DNA of 42,410 nucleotides from Nitrosomonadales bacterium (GCA_016213335.1 JACRAQ010000001.1:1-42410), one strand, 5' to 3'. Positions 24,532 through 34,177 are shown, counted from the stretch's first letter. Translations and numbers: made by a program. Notes: a model not told the origin generated them from the letters alone.

Positions 24532-25563
24532 ATGAGCACTAAAACATTTCTTCGTAACGGTGCGGCCGGATTTCTTTTTCTGACAGGGGTCACCGCACCG
24601 CAGCGGCGTGCCGTCGGCCGCCTCTCGATTGCGACCTTTCACCGGGTGCTTCACGAGGCTGAACGCCAAGCCTACCCATTTCCGGGCCTCGCCGTAACGC
24701 CGGAAGAGCTCGATGCGTTTCTGGCCTACTTCACCGAATATTTCGATTGCGGCACGCTCGCGCGCCAGCACGAGCGCTACCTGGGCAGCGAGGCAACGGC
24801 CCGGCCGCTGCTCGCCCTCACTTTCGACGATGCCCAGCACGACAACTACCGCAACGCCCGCCCGCTGCTCGCCCGCCATCATATCAAGGCCACCTTCTTC
24901 GCCCCGGTGATCGCGGTAGAACGACAGGAGCTGCTGTGGCACGACCGCATGGGCTTCGCGGTTCTCGCCTTGCTGCAGCAACCGCGCGGCGGGCGGGAGC
25001 GGCTGATGGAGATTCTGGCAAATGCGGGCTTGTCAGGAAACGGTCCGCTCAGCCTGGTGCGAAACGCGGTTCACGAAGCGAAGGGTCTCGCGCTGGAGGC
25101 GCGGCTGCACCTGGTCGAGGAGCTCGCGGCAGCGGCGGACGGATCGCACCCGCCCGAGTTCGCACGGCTCATGACCTTCGGGGAACTGGCGGAACTTGCC
25201 GCCGATGGGCACGAAATCGGTTCGCACAGCATGACGCACTGCCTGATGCCGGAATGCGATGACCGCGCGCTCGCCTACGAGGTTGGCGAGTCCCGCCGCA
25301 TACTGCAAGCGCGCCTCGGACAGCCCATCGAAACTTTCTGTTACCCGAACGGAAACACCGACGCGCGCACCGCCCGCGCGGTAGCCGGCGCCGGCTACCG
25401 GAGGGCGGTGACCACCGCCTGGGGCAGCAATGGGCGGGAAACGGATCATTTCCGGTTGCGCCGCTGCGACATGGTCACCGAACACGCGCGGGATTCGCGC
25501 GGAAACATCGTGCCCGCCACCGTTGCTTTCAGGATGAGCGGTCTCTACCCCGGCTTGAAATAG
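24532..25563 (+). CDS. Polysaccharide deacetylase (NodB homology, carbohydrate esterase 4)
   Basis: 343 residues from ATG 24532. The NodB motifs are present: motif 1 LALTFDDAQHDNY near residue 98 (catalytic and metal Asp), motif 2 HSMTH in EIGSHSMTHCLMP near 235 (zinc histidines), and FCYPNG near 272. An insert of about 90 residues lies between motifs 1 and 2, containing LLWHDRMGFAVLALL, as in deacetylases of exopolysaccharide clusters. The family removes N- or O-acetyl groups from polysaccharides. No signal peptide is obvious, so it may act in the cytoplasm or at the membrane. The upstream 240-base gap holds a 23-codon frame (24304-24375) of doubtful value. No exopolysaccharide genes adjoin it, but the PEP-CTERM gene and two glycosyltransferases are in the same window. 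Confidence 0.9.
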   Translation: MSTKTFLRNGAAGFLFLTGVTAPQRRAVGRLSIATFHRVLHEAERQAYPFPGLAVTPEELDAFLAYFTEYFDCGTLARQHERYLGSEATARPLLALTFDDAQHDNYRNARPLLARHHIKATFFAPVIAVERQELLWHDRMGFAVLALLQQPRGGRERLMEILANAGLSGNGPLSLVRNAVHEAKGLALEARLHLVEELAAAADGSHPPEFARLMTFGELAELAADGHEIGSHSMTHCLMPECDDRALAYEVGESRRILQARLGQPIETFCYPNGNTDARTARAVAGAGYRRAVTTAWGSNGRETDHFRLRRCDMVTEHARDSRGNIVPATVAFRMSGLYPGLK

Positions 25564-25658
25564 ACCGCAGGAAATCTGGTAGCATGAATGCCGCCCGGCG
25601 GGTGACCATACCGGAACAAGCCTGTCGGGCCATTTGGCAGCCTCAAGGAGTGGCCGTA

Positions 25659-27281
25659 ATGAGCAGAGCCGCAACCGGAACCGCGAGATTTTGCCCCTGC
25701 CATCAGCGCGGCGCGGCGCTGATGGTGATGCTGGTAATTCTGGTGATGGGCGCCGCCGCGTCTCTGGTTGTCTCGCTCAGCAAGGCGAAAATCAATATCG
25801 AGCGCGACAGGAAAAGCGGCGATGCGCTGGCGCAAGCCAGGGAGGCGCTGATCGGGCGCGCATCGAGCGACGACAACATGCCGGGCAGCCTGCCCTGCCC
25901 CGACACGAACAATGACGGCTCCGCCGAAATGTTGAGCGGAAACAATTGCCCGAGCTATATCGGCAGGCTGCCGTGGCGCACCCTCAAGCTGGCCGATTTG
26001 CGCGATGGCGACGGCGAGCGGTTGTGGTATGCGTTATCGGTCAACTTCCGCGATGATGATTCGGCGCGCCCGCTCAACAGCAACACGCGAGGGCAGCTTA
26101 CCGTCAAGGATGCAAGCGGCAACACCCTCGCCAGCGAGGCCATCGCGATCATCTTCGCGCCCGGCGCGACTATCGGCAGCCAATCCAGGGGCGGTGCGGA
26201 CGCCAATACCGTGGCCAATTTTCTGGAAGAGGAAAATGCGGACGGCGATACGGTTTTCTTATCCGGCCAGGCATCGGCTATTTTCAACGACCGCCTGCTG
26301 GCCGTTTCCGGCGACAGCCTGTGGCCAACGGTCGAAAAACGCGTCAGCAGCGAAATCAAAAAAATACTCGGCGCTTACCATATCGCCTGGGGCGCGTACC
26401 CCTTCGCCGCGCCCTTTGCCGACCCGGCCACTTCAACATTTACCGGACAATCCATTCCAGCAACCTTCAGCGGCCTGCTGCCCGTCGGCGATAACATCAT
26501 GCCGGCCTGGGCCGGCATTCCGGCAGTTACGTTTAGCGGCGGCGGCAGCCATGACTACTGCGAGCTGCGCGATGGCAGCGCCCCCAATTCGCGCTGGCGG
26601 TGCATAAACATTGCTATCGCACCGGGCGAAACGATAACCATCACGGGCACGTTAACCAATGTTGGCCGGGGGCTTTGGCGCCCGCACCACATCCATAACA
26701 TATGCGAGGTTCGCGCAAGAGACGCAGGCGGGGTAAACGTGCTTGCGGCCAGCGTTCTGGACAATGTCACGGTGACTGGCAATCTGAACTCGAACGGCAG
26801 CGCGACCATCGTGTTTCAGGCAACAGGCAAGGCGGGGTACGGGACACTGCAACGCATCGAGCTCAGAGATATTCTCGATTACACTACCGACATAAAAAAT
26901 CACTCCGACACCGTAAATTGCTCACCAACTTCTTCTGCTCCGGTCATTCCCGCATGGCTGTTCAACGACACAAACAATGGCAACAACTGGCATCAGGTTG
27001 CGTACTTCGCTGCCTCACCGGGCTTTGCGCCCGGCGGCGGCAACAGCTGCACCCCCTTGCCGGGGGCGCCACCCTGCCTGACAATTGACGGCAGCGGGGG
27101 GGGGGACGACAAACGCGCGATGGTCGTGATGACTGGCGCCGCCCTCCCCAGCCAGTCTCGCCCTTCTGGCGTCATTGCGGACTATCTGGAGGACGGAAAT
27201 GCAACACCGGGAGATTTCACTTATGAGCACAAGACGCGCACCGGCAGTTTCAACGACCAGGTAATTGTCGTCGCGCCATGA
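25659..27281 (+). CDS. Pilin-like/PilX-like surface protein with G10 tract
   Basis: 540 residues starting at ATG 25659, which has an AAGGAG 9 bases upstream. The N-terminus has a short basic leader with QRGAALMVMLVILVMGAAAS, a hydrophobic helix resembling the class III signal of PilX-like minor pilins (cleavage after Gly, although Glu5 is missing). The long exported part has paired Cys (LPCPDTNNDG, NNCPSY, HDYCELRDG, RWRCIN) and Asn/Asp-Gly-rich segments; no enzyme domain is recognised. A run of ten G at 27096-27105 lies near the C-terminus within DGSGGGDDKR, so slippage would truncate or change the last 60 residues. It overlaps the next pilin-like gene by ATGA. Probably part of a type IV pilus or type II secretion-like assembly. 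Confidence 0.75.
   Translation: MSRAATGTARFCPCHQRGAALMVMLVILVMGAAASLVVSLSKAKINIERDRKSGDALAQAREALIGRASSDDNMPGSLPCPDTNNDGSAEMLSGNNCPSYIGRLPWRTLKLADLRDGDGERLWYALSVNFRDDDSARPLNSNTRGQLTVKDASGNTLASEAIAIIFAPGATIGSQSRGGADANTVANFLEEENADGDTVFLSGQASAIFNDRLLAVSGDSLWPTVEKRVSSEIKKILGAYHIAWGAYPFAAPFADPATSTFTGQSIPATFSGLLPVGDNIMPAWAGIPAVTFSGGGSHDYCELRDGSAPNSRWRCINIAIAPGETITITGTLTNVGRGLWRPHHIHNICEVRARDAGGVNVLAASVLDNVTVTGNLNSNGSATIVFQATGKAGYGTLQRIELRDILDYTTDIKNHSDTVNCSPTSSAPVIPAWLFNDTNNGNNWHQVAYFAASPGFAPGGGNSCTPLPGAPPCLTIDGSGGGDDKRAMVVMTGAALPSQSRPSGVIADYLEDGNATPGDFTYEHKTRTGSFNDQVIVVAP
27096..27105. repeat. Poly-G tract of ten bases inside a coding region
   Basis: Ten consecutive G encode part of a Gly run in the pilin-like protein. 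Homopolymers of this length are prone to slippage and are the classic switch in phase-variable genes. Confidence 0.9.
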
Positions 27282-28015
27282 ACGGATATCAGACCATGAA
27301 AATCGCACCACATAAAATATCCGGCGGCTTCAGCCTGGTGGAAATGGCGATTGTGCTGATGATCGTCGGGTTGCTGCTGGGCGGGCTGATCCCCGCGCTG
27401 TCCGCGCAGATGGAATCGCAGCACATCAACGAAACGCGCCGCCAGATGAATGAAATCAGGGAGGCGCTGACCGGATTTGCCCTGATCAATGGCCGCTTGC
27501 CCTGCCCGGCCGATGGCGCCGCTGCCGCCGGAAGCGAACTGGTCACGGGAAGTGGGGTAGCCGCCGTTTGCACCCTCTCCAAGGGCGTATTGCCGTGGGC
27601 CACGCTGGGGACAAATGAAGCCGATGCGTGGGGCAGGCGTTTCACCTACCGGGTTGCCGCAAATTTTGCTGATGGGGCCGACGGAACCGGCACAGTTACC
27701 TGCTCGACCGCCGCCGGCGTGTCGTTCCAGTTATGTTCCAGCGCAAACCTGAACGTCCAGGCAACTTCCGGGGGGCCGAGCGTAGCGGCCGCCGTGCCAG
27801 CGGTCGTGGTGTCGCATGGCAGAAATGGTCTCGGCGCCTACCCGGCTGGCGGCGGCGCGCAAATCGGCACGGCAACGGGCGATGAAAGCGAGAATGCCGA
27901 CGACGACAACACTTTCGTCAGCAAAGACTTCTCCAACGACTTCGATGACATGGTTGCCTGGCTTTCCCCAAATACCTTGCTTAACCGCATGGTCGCGGCA
28001 GGTCGACTGCCTTGA
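27278..28015 (+). CDS. Type II pseudopilin / prepilin-like protein
   Basis: 245 residues with a textbook prepilin leader: a short basic stretch, then GGFSLVEMAIVLMIVGLLLGGLIPAL. Prepilin peptidase would cut after Gly before FSLVE, and Glu5 of the mature protein is present. The exported part has a LINGRLPCPADG motif also seen in the preceding gene (MPGSLPCPDTNNDG), so the pair share a domain type. ATG 27278 overlaps the upstream stop as ATGA; ATG 27296 is an in-frame alternative. The two genes form a translationally coupled unit. Members of this family are minor pilins or pseudopilins; the exact machine cannot be told because no ATPase or secretin gene is in the window. Confidence 0.85.
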   Translation: MNGYQTMKIAPHKISGGFSLVEMAIVLMIVGLLLGGLIPALSAQMESQHINETRRQMNEIREALTGFALINGRLPCPADGAAAAGSELVTGSGVAAVCTLSKGVLPWATLGTNEADAWGRRFTYRVAANFADGADGTGTVTCSTAAGVSFQLCSSANLNVQATSGGPSVAAAVPAVVVSHGRNGLGAYPAGGGAQIGTATGDESENADDDNTFVSKDFSNDFDDMVAWLSPNTLLNRMVAAGRLP

Positions 28016-28049
28016 TTTGCTCTTGGCGAGAATCCTGTGCCCCGGGTCA

Positions 28050-28742
28050 TTACCTTGCGGCACACAAACTCTCGCACGGCAAGCCGTTGCCGTCGCTGTC
28101 CAGAGTCTTTACCCCGCAGTGCCTCAAGTAGAAATGCGCCTCGTCGCACGAGCGCATTTGAGAGCAATAGCGCTTGGTGCCGCAGGCGTAATCGCGCGGC
28201 GGCACGCGTTGCGGCGACGGACTGGCCGCGTGGGCTTTGCGCCATAACCAGGGCGGCTCGGGATCAGCCTGCGCCCACAGCCCTCGTTTTGCCCGGCGCG
28301 CTTCGTTCTGCAGGGCGAGATACGCCTTGTGGCCATGGCGGCTGGAGTATTCCCATGCCATGCCGCGCCGCACCTGCTCTTCGTTGACGTTGCGCCCATC
28401 CGCCTCGAGGCGCGCCACCAGCCTGCCGTAATCGTCCGTGGCCAGGGTATTCACGCGTACCGGCTTTTTCAGCACCAGATCGGACAGCGATTGCCTGGAC
28501 ATCAGGCCATATGCCTGATCCTTTTCCGGCGCATCAATATCGGCCAGGCGAACCTTTACCGGCTGGCGGTTGCGCGAGCCGCGCAGCACCAGCACCGTAT
28601 CGCCATCCAGCACCGCGATGACTTTGGCGGAAAAGGTTCTGGCAGGGATGCCGCCGCAAGGCGGCACCTCGCAAAATTCTTCTGCATGCGCCGGATTGAA
28701 CAGGCAGGCCAGCAACAGAAAAGATACGGCGGAATCTTTCAC
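28050..28742 (-). CDS. Secreted thermonuclease-like nuclease with excalibur domain
   Basis: A 230-residue exported protein with a signal peptide ending near PAHAEE. Residues 35-150 are a staphylococcal nuclease (SNase) fold with VIAVLDGDTVLVL, KVRLADIDAPEKDQAYG, DDYGRLVARL and RGMAWEYSSRHG, covering the calcium and catalytic Asp/Arg/Glu positions. The C-terminus is an excalibur-type calcium-binding domain: CGTKRYCSQMRSCDEA, then LDSDGNGLPCESLC. This nuclease-excalibur fusion is known in many proteobacteria. It would cleave extracellular or periplasmic DNA/RNA. It stands alone: convergent with the pilin pair, and separated from pgpA upstream by a 235-base gap with repeats. Confidence 0.9.
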   Translation of the reverse strand: MKDSAVSFLLLACLFNPAHAEEFCEVPPCGGIPARTFSAKVIAVLDGDTVLVLRGSRNRQPVKVRLADIDAPEKDQAYGLMSRQSLSDLVLKKPVRVNTLATDDYGRLVARLEADGRNVNEEQVRRGMAWEYSSRHGHKAYLALQNEARRAKRGLWAQADPEPPWLWRKAHAASPSPQRVPPRDYACGTKRYCSQMRSCDEAHFYLRHCGVKTLDSDGNGLPCESLCAAR

Positions 28743-28825
28743 GGTGAACCTAAAAAACAGTCAGCCACATAACCAGCGACTTGGCTGGCGTCTTTCCCCA
28801 GCCTAGTCGAATGGCTAGTAATTAC

Positions 28826-28952
28826 ATCAGAGAGCACAGAGTTCACAGAGTAAAAACAAATAACTATCGAGGATAGGCTTGCTCACCTTTCGGGTGCGGC
28901 CACAAAAACTGTCTAAACTTTGCATTCTCTGTGCCCTCTGTGATCTCTGTGG
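28826..28952. repeat. Inverted repeat built from CACAGAG units
   Basis: The left arm (about 28831-28850) contains two CACAGAG units and the right arm (about 28927-28951) three CTCTGTG units, all spaced 9 bases apart, facing each other across about 75 bases. It fills most of the 235-base gap between the nuclease and pgpA. The CACAGAG-nn repeat type is widespread as a dispersed element in betaproteobacterial genomes (from memory, unverified). No gene is seen inside. Confidence 0.65.
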
Positions 28953-28977
28953 CTTGAATTGAGGTTTTCAGGGTGAA

Positions 28978-29481
28978 TCAGGAAAGCATGCTTTTGACCA
29001 GCGCAAGGCACAGCAGGGTATAGCCCGCCGCCAGGATATCGTCGAACATGACGCCGAGGCCGCCGTGCCAGGTGCGGTCAAAGTGGCGGATGGGCGGGGG
29101 CTTGGCGATGTCGAAGAAACGGAACAGCGAAAAGGCGAGCAGCGACCAGAAAAAACCGTCCGGCGTAAAAAACAGCACCAGCAGGAAGGCCACGATCTCG
29201 TCCCACACGATGCCGCCGTAATCCGCCGCGCCCAGCGCGCGCCCCGTCCTGTCGCACACCCACACACCGATGGCAAACGCCCACACCAGCACCAGGATGA
29301 ACAGTGCATCGGTCAGACGCGGCGCGAGGTACCAGTAGAGCGGGAAGGCAACCAGGGTGCCGGCCGTGCCGGGCGATCCCGGAAACAGGCCGCTGCCGAA
29401 GCCGAAGGAAATGAGGTGCGCGGGGTGGCTCAGAATGAAACGCCACGAGGGTTGCACGCGCAAGTCAGCGGAAGTGGTCAT
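28978..29481 (-). CDS. pgpA: Phosphatidylglycerophosphatase A
   Basis: 167 residues from ATG 29481. An inner-membrane phosphatase that converts phosphatidylglycerol phosphate to phosphatidylglycerol. Family motifs are seen: [20 protein letters not shown] near residue 27, [12 protein letters not shown] near 88, and [17 protein letters not shown] near 124, with [14 protein letters not shown] near the end. Four hydrophobic helices are apparent. The start overlaps the last 17 bases of thiL, a classic thiL-pgpA arrangement in proteobacteria. A longer frame starting at 29523 lies wholly within thiL and is unlikely. Confidence 0.95.
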   Translation of the reverse strand: MTTSADLRVQPSWRFILSHPAHLISFGFGSGLFPGSPGTAGTLVAFPLYWYLAPRLTDALFILVLVWAFAIGVWVCDRTGRALGAADYGGIVWDEIVAFLLVLFFTPDGFFWSLLAFSLFRFFDIAKPPPIRHFDRTWHGGLGVMFDDILAAGYTLLCLALVKSMLS

Positions 29482-30439
29482 AGCCGGATTTTTCCAGGTG
29501 GATTGCGCTGCCGTCCGGGGCACGCACGATGCAGCCGCATCCCGCCACGATAGACCCGATGCGGGTAAGCGGCAGGTTCAATCGCCCGGAAATGCTTTCC
29601 ACACCGGAGCGGCGCGAAACGGGCACAGTGAAGCAAAGCTCGTAATCGTCGCCGCCGGCGAGGGCACAGCGCTGCGCCACCTCGCCGCGCCCTTGGGAAG
29701 AAAGGGTGCGCAATATTTCCGGGACCGGCAACGCGTCGAACGCTATCTCCGCCCCGGCGGCAGAGCTCTCCAGAATGTGCCCCAGATCGGCCAGCAGGCC
29801 ATCTGAAATATCTATCGCGCTGTGCGCCATCCCGCGTAACGCCAGTCCCAGCGCCACGCGCGGCGCAGGCTGGTGCAAGGCTGCGGTACAGTCGACAAGC
29901 TCTGCCGTGGGCAGCCGCACGGCTCCCTGATGGTGCGCCAGCGCCAGCGCCGCTCTCCCCAGCATGCCGGACACCCAGATGTCGTCGCCCGCGCGGGCAC
30001 CATCGCGCCGCAGCGCGCCGCCCTGCGGCACTTCACCCATGATGGTCACGCACAGGTTGAGCGGACCGCGCGTGGTATCGCCGCCAACCAGCTCCACGCC
30101 ATGCTGGTCCGCCAGCGCGAAAAAACCCGCACTGAAGCGCTCCAGCCAGCTTTCGTCGGCGGCCGGCAGCGCCAGGGAAAGCAGCGCCCAGCGCGGCAGC
30201 GCGCCCATCGCCGCAAGGTCGGAAAGGTTCACTGCCAGCGTCTTGTGCCCAAGCAGGAAAGGATCGGCATCGGGAAAGAAATGCGTGCCGGAAACCAGCA
30301 TGTCGGTGGATACCGCCAGCTCCATCCCGTTGCCCACGCGCAGCAATGCGGCATCATCGCCCACCCCCAGCACCGCTCCCGGCGCGGGGCGGGTAAAATA
30401 GCGCTTGATCAAGTCAAACTCGGAAGAGCTCGGTTTCAT
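29465..30439 (-). CDS. thiL: Thiamine-monophosphate kinase
   Basis: 324 residues. ATP-dependent phosphorylation of thiamine monophosphate to thiamine diphosphate, the active cofactor. The PurM-like fold is recognised by [19 protein letters not shown] near residue 26, [12 protein letters not shown] (substrate and metal), [10 protein letters not shown] and [13 protein letters not shown] near 211. Length fits the family (about 325). It overlaps pgpA downstream. The 80-base gap to the WecG-type glycosyltransferase on the other side has no visible promoter or terminator. Confidence 0.96.
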   Translation of the reverse strand: MKPSSSEFDLIKRYFTRPAPGAVLGVGDDAALLRVGNGMELAVSTDMLVSGTHFFPDADPFLLGHKTLAVNLSDLAAMGALPRWALLSLALPAADESWLERFSAGFFALADQHGVELVGGDTTRGPLNLCVTIMGEVPQGGALRRDGARAGDDIWVSGMLGRAALALAHHQGAVRLPTAELVDCTAALHQPAPRVALGLALRGMAHSAIDISDGLLADLGHILESSAAGAEIAFDALPVPEILRTLSSQGRGEVAQRCALAGGDDYELCFTVPVSRRSGVESISGRLNLPLTRIGSIVAGCGCIVRAPDGSAIHLEKSGYDHFR

Positions 30440-30519
30440 TTATGCAATGCGCCGGATTCCGGGGCCATTATCTTGCGCATGTTCTGTCGCCAGCGATTTG
30501 AACTGAACAGGCAATCCGG

Positions 30520-31314
30520 TTACTCCTTGGGCGGGAACCCTGCCCGCCGCAGCAGGTTGCGGGCAAACAGCCTGATTGCGAACGGACTGCCGATGATGAA
30601 ATAGCGCCTGAACAGGCGTTTGGGTTCTTGCAAAACGCGAAAAAACCATTCCAGGCCAACTCTTCTCATCCAGACCGGCGCGCGTTTGACATCGCCCGCC
30701 ACGAAGCTGAAGCTGACACCTATCCCCAGCCACCACGAGCGCGGCAACAGCTCGCGCAGCGCGGCAATCAACTGTTCCTGCTTGGGCGACCCCAAACCGA
30801 CAAATACAATGTCCGGGCGCGCCGACTCCAGCAGCTGGCGTATCTTCGCCATTTCCTCCGCATCACGCTCAAAGCCGAACGGCGGCGCATAGCAGCCGGC
30901 AAGCCGGAGCGCGGGAAACTTTTCCAGCAATACCCTGGCAGCCACTTCCGCAACGCCCGGCGTGCCTCCCAGAAGATAAACCGACTTGCCGCATCGCGCG
31001 GCTTCGGCTACGAGCTCGACAAAAACATCCGAACCGGCGACACGTTCGGGGAGCGGCGTGCCCAGCAGGTAGCTCAGCCAGACAATCGGCATCCCGTCTG
31101 CCGTATAAAGCGTAGTCTCGGTGTTGACGAGGCTGCGGAAGGATCGGTCCAGCATCAGGCGCCGCAGAATATCGAGGTTGGGTGTCACCACCCAGCCGCC
31201 TTGCCCTTCCGAATGTCTGCGGATAATCAGGCTGACGACTTCGCTCAGCCGTAGCGCCACGAATGGCACGCCCTCAATCCACACCACATCCGCGCCAGGC
31301 TGCGGCGCATTCAC
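30520..31314 (-). CDS. WecG/TagA/CpsF-family glycosyltransferase (GT26)
   Basis: 264 residues. A cytoplasmic enzyme at the membrane face that adds N-acetylmannosamine-type or related sugars to a lipid-linked acceptor in polysaccharide synthesis. Motifs seen: VVTPNLDILRRL near residue 42, LYTADGMPIVW near 70, SVYLLGGTPGVAE, and FVGLGSPKQEQ near 170, plus the C-terminal RRVGLEWFFRVLQEPKRLFRRY. It overlaps the upstream GT2 gene by ATGA, so the two glycosyltransferases are translated together. The sugar and acceptor are not determined. Confidence 0.9.
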   Translation of the reverse strand: MNAPQPGADVVWIEGVPFVALRLSEVVSLIIRRHSEGQGGWVVTPNLDILRRLMLDRSFRSLVNTETTLYTADGMPIVWLSYLLGTPLPERVAGSDVFVELVAEAARCGKSVYLLGGTPGVAEVAARVLLEKFPALRLAGCYAPPFGFERDAEEMAKIRQLLESARPDIVFVGLGSPKQEQLIAALRELLPRSWWLGIGVSFSFVAGDVKRAPVWMRRVGLEWFFRVLQEPKRLFRRYFIIGSPFAIRLFARNLLRRAGFPPKE

Positions 31315-32246
31315 GATTGCGCTCGCCGGGCTGCGGCCAGTATCTTCTCGTCAATTTCCCCGGTGGCCTTTTTCTTCCCCACCAGCAGGCAGCGCTTCTG
31401 GTAAGCGCGGAGAAACTGCACAAATTCAGCGTTCTGGTATCTGGGCAAGTTTTTCGCCCAACTCTTCACGTAACCCCACAGCATCGCCATTCCACCTGCA
31501 ACCAGCGGGGGGCGGGTCATGCGGAACACCGCGCTGGCGACCATATAGGGGAACCAGGTGCCCATGAAATACTGGCCGAAACCGTGGCGTTGCCGCCCGG
31601 TGAGTATGCCCTTGTGGCTCGACCCCATGGCGCGCAAATGAAGAAATCGCAGCTCCGGCTCGTCCCAGCTGCGCGCGATCCAGCCTTTCATCCGGCAAGT
31701 GTGGCAATCAATCCCGTCCCACATCACCTCGCGCACGAAACCGCCGATTTCCTCAAAACACCGGGTGCGGTAGAACTTCGTCATGCCCACCGACATTTCG
31801 TCCCCGCACTTCTCGCTGATCAGCTCGCCGGTAACCGGGTGGGGAAAGTACGGTTTGCCGCTGCAGGTGCCGAGGCGGGGTTGCTGCTCCATCCGCTCCA
31901 TCAGGATTTCAAAATAGCGCGGCGGCATTTCCAGATCGAGGTCAAACTTGCAGACATAATCAAAGTCCATTGCCTTGATGGTTGCATATCCCTCATAAAA
32001 AGCCTCGATCACGCCCGGGCCGACCGCGCGCCGGCCCCGGTTGTTGCGGGTCACGATTTCGATCCAGTCGTGCCGCCCCGCATACTCCGCCAATATTTGC
32101 GGCGTTTCATCGGTCGAACCGTCGTCCACGATGACCCACTTTGCCGGGCGCACCGTCTGCGCGATCACGGAATCGAGCGTCCGCCGCATGTAGTCGGCTT
32201 CATCGCGGCAGGGGGAAATCAGCACATAGTTGCCGGTGGTTTGCAT
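31311..32246 (-). CDS. Family 2 glycosyltransferase
   Basis: 311 residues with a GT-A fold: ISPCRDEADYMRRTLDSVIAQ at the N-terminus, the nucleotide-binding WVIVDDGSTDETPQIL near residue 38, and a DXD-like FDLDLEMPP near residue 100. There is no strong membrane segment, so it is cytoplasmic or peripheral. It is coupled (ATGA overlap) to the WecG-type gene, which suggests a shared role in building an exopolysaccharide or O-chain repeat. A mild inverted repeat, ACATACC/GGCATGT, lies in the 63-base gap to recJ. Sugar specificity is unknown. Confidence 0.88.
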   Translation of the reverse strand: MQTTGNYVLISPCRDEADYMRRTLDSVIAQTVRPAKWVIVDDGSTDETPQILAEYAGRHDWIEIVTRNNRGRRAVGPGVIEAFYEGYATIKAMDFDYVCKFDLDLEMPPRYFEILMERMEQQPRLGTCSGKPYFPHPVTGELISEKCGDEMSVGMTKFYRTRCFEEIGGFVREVMWDGIDCHTCRMKGWIARSWDEPELRFLHLRAMGSSHKGILTGRQRHGFGQYFMGTWFPYMVASAVFRMTRPPLVAGGMAMLWGYVKSWAKNLPRYQNAEFVQFLRAYQKRCLLVGKKKATGEIDEKILAAARRAQS

Positions 32247-32309
32247 GACAAGAAGTAAGAGAAGGGGCGCGCAAAACTACCCGACATGCCGGTATGTGTC
32301 AACACGGTT

Positions 32310-34040
32310 TCAACCTTCCGCAGCCTGCCAATGACGGACGACCAGTTGCAAGCTGGCGCTGCCATTGAATTCGTTGATGGCCAGGCTAAACACCGCGCAA
32401 ATGCGCTCCGGCAGCGGCTCGATGGAAAAGAAATGGATGGCATCGCATGCGCCCGCCGCAGGAGAGGAACTCTGTTCCGGGCTCGACCTGAGGGATAACT
32501 TGAGGTGTTTTTCGCCCACCACGCGCTGCGATTCCACCTCGAATTGCCCCTCGAACAGCGGCTGCGGGAAACCCTGCCCCCACACTTGCTGTTCCAGGCT
32601 GCGCGCGACGCCTACCGAAAAATCGGAAGGCGCAAGCGCGCCGTCGGTCTCGATCACCCTGGTGAGGTCGGCGGGAGCCAGCAGGCTTTGCGCGACGCTT
32701 TCGAAAGCGTCCCGGAATTCGGCGAAATGCTCTTCGCGGATACTGAGCCCGGCCGCCATCGCGTGGCCGCCAAACTTTTGCAGCAGATGCGGATGGCGCT
32801 TCGATACCAAGTCCAGCGCATCGCGCAGGTGCAGGCCGGGTATGCTGCGCCCGGAGCCTTTTAACTCGCCGTCTTGCGCGCGCGCGAAAGCGATCACGGG
32901 ACGGTGAAACTTGTCCTTGAGCCGCGAAGCGAGGATGCCGATGACGCCCTGGTGCCAGCTTTCGTCAAACATCGAAAGGCTATGACTGTCCGCCGGGTTG
33001 ATGCGCTCCAGCGCGGCCAGCGCCGCTTGCTGCATGCCGGCCTCGATGCTGCGCCGCTCGCGGTTGAGCGCATCCAGTTGCGCCGCCAATTCTGCTGCTT
33101 CGGCAGGATCATCGCTAAGCAGGCAGGCTATGCCCAGACCCATGTCTTCCAGCCGTCCGGCGGCATTCAGCCTCGGCCCGACGACAAATCCCAGCTCATA
33201 AACGGACGCCTGCGCCGGGGATTTTTTCGCCGCCTGCAGCAGCGCGTTGATGCCGCAGCAGGCGCGCCCGGAGCGGATGCGCTGCAAACCCTGCTGCACC
33301 AGAATGCGGTTGTTGTCATCCAGCTTCACCACGTCCGCCACCGTGCCCAGCGCCACCAGGTCGAGCAGGTTGCCGAGGTTCGGCTCTGTTTTTTCGTCCG
33401 CAAATGCCCCCCTCGATCGCAGCTCAGCCCGCAGCGCCAGCAACACATAGAACATCACTCCCGCACCGGACAGGTTCTTGCTGGGGAAATCGCAGCCGGG
33501 CTGGTTCGGGTTGACGATGCACAGGGCATCCGGCAAGGCCTCACCGGGCAAATGGTGGTCGGTGACCAGCACCTGCATGCCCAGCCGGCTGGCCTCGGCC
33601 ACCCCTTCCACGCTGGCGATGCCGTTGTCCACCGTGACAAGAATGTCCGGCCTGGATTGCGCGGCGAGGCGCACGATTTCCGGCGTCAGCCCATAGCCGT
33701 ACTCGAAGCGGCTGGGCACGATGAAATCCGCCCGCGCGCCCATCGCGCGCAGCCCGCGCAGGCCTAATGCGCAGGCGGTGGCGCCGTCGGCATCGTAATC
33801 GGCCACAATCAGCAGCTTCTTGTTTTGCGCGATGGCATCGGCCAGCAGTATCGCCATGGCCTGCGCATTTTTCAGTTGCGTGAAAGGCAGTAAATTGCCC
33901 AGGCCGGTATCCAGTTGCGCTGCATCGAGAATGCCGCGCGCCGCATAAATCCGCGCCAGCAGGGGGGTGATGCCCGAAGTGGCAAGGTGCCGCGCGACGT
34001 TTTCCGGGTAACCGCGAGGAATTATCTTTGGCATCCGCAA
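32310..34040 (-). CDS. recJ: Single-strand DNA-specific exonuclease RecJ
   Basis: 576 residues, typical length. A 5'-3' exonuclease acting in recombination and mismatch repair. The DHH core motifs are complete: ADYDADGATAC near residue 80, VTVDNGIAS near 135, and VTDHHLPGE near 159; DHHA1 motif GGHAMAAGL lies near 425. The start at 34040 is the frame limit; a second ATG at 34034 gives MPKIIPRG, matching family N-termini. The gene is divergent from lysC with 137 bases between. Confidence 0.96.
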   Translation of the reverse strand: MRMPKIIPRGYPENVARHLATSGITPLLARIYAARGILDAAQLDTGLGNLLPFTQLKNAQAMAILLADAIAQNKKLLIVADYDADGATACALGLRGLRAMGARADFIVPSRFEYGYGLTPEIVRLAAQSRPDILVTVDNGIASVEGVAEASRLGMQVLVTDHHLPGEALPDALCIVNPNQPGCDFPSKNLSGAGVMFYVLLALRAELRSRGAFADEKTEPNLGNLLDLVALGTVADVVKLDDNNRILVQQGLQRIRSGRACCGINALLQAAKKSPAQASVYELGFVVGPRLNAAGRLEDMGLGIACLLSDDPAEAAELAAQLDALNRERRSIEAGMQQAALAALERINPADSHSLSMFDESWHQGVIGILASRLKDKFHRPVIAFARAQDGELKGSGRSIPGLHLRDALDLVSKRHPHLLQKFGGHAMAAGLSIREEHFAEFRDAFESVAQSLLAPADLTRVIETDGALAPSDFSVGVARSLEQQVWGQGFPQPLFEGQFEVESQRVVGEKHLKLSLRSSPEQSSSPAAGACDAIHFFSIEPLPERICAVFSLAINEFNGSASLQLVVRHWQAAEG

Positions 34041-34177
34041 GCGATGTATAACCAGGGGGCGCCAGTGTATCAGAGCCGCCGCTTGCGTTTACCCCGAGGC
34101 GGCCTGCACCCTCGTTTTTTATGCCCGCTTGGGGTAGAATGCCGCCCTGATTTTTTCAAGACAAGTGCAGGAATATC

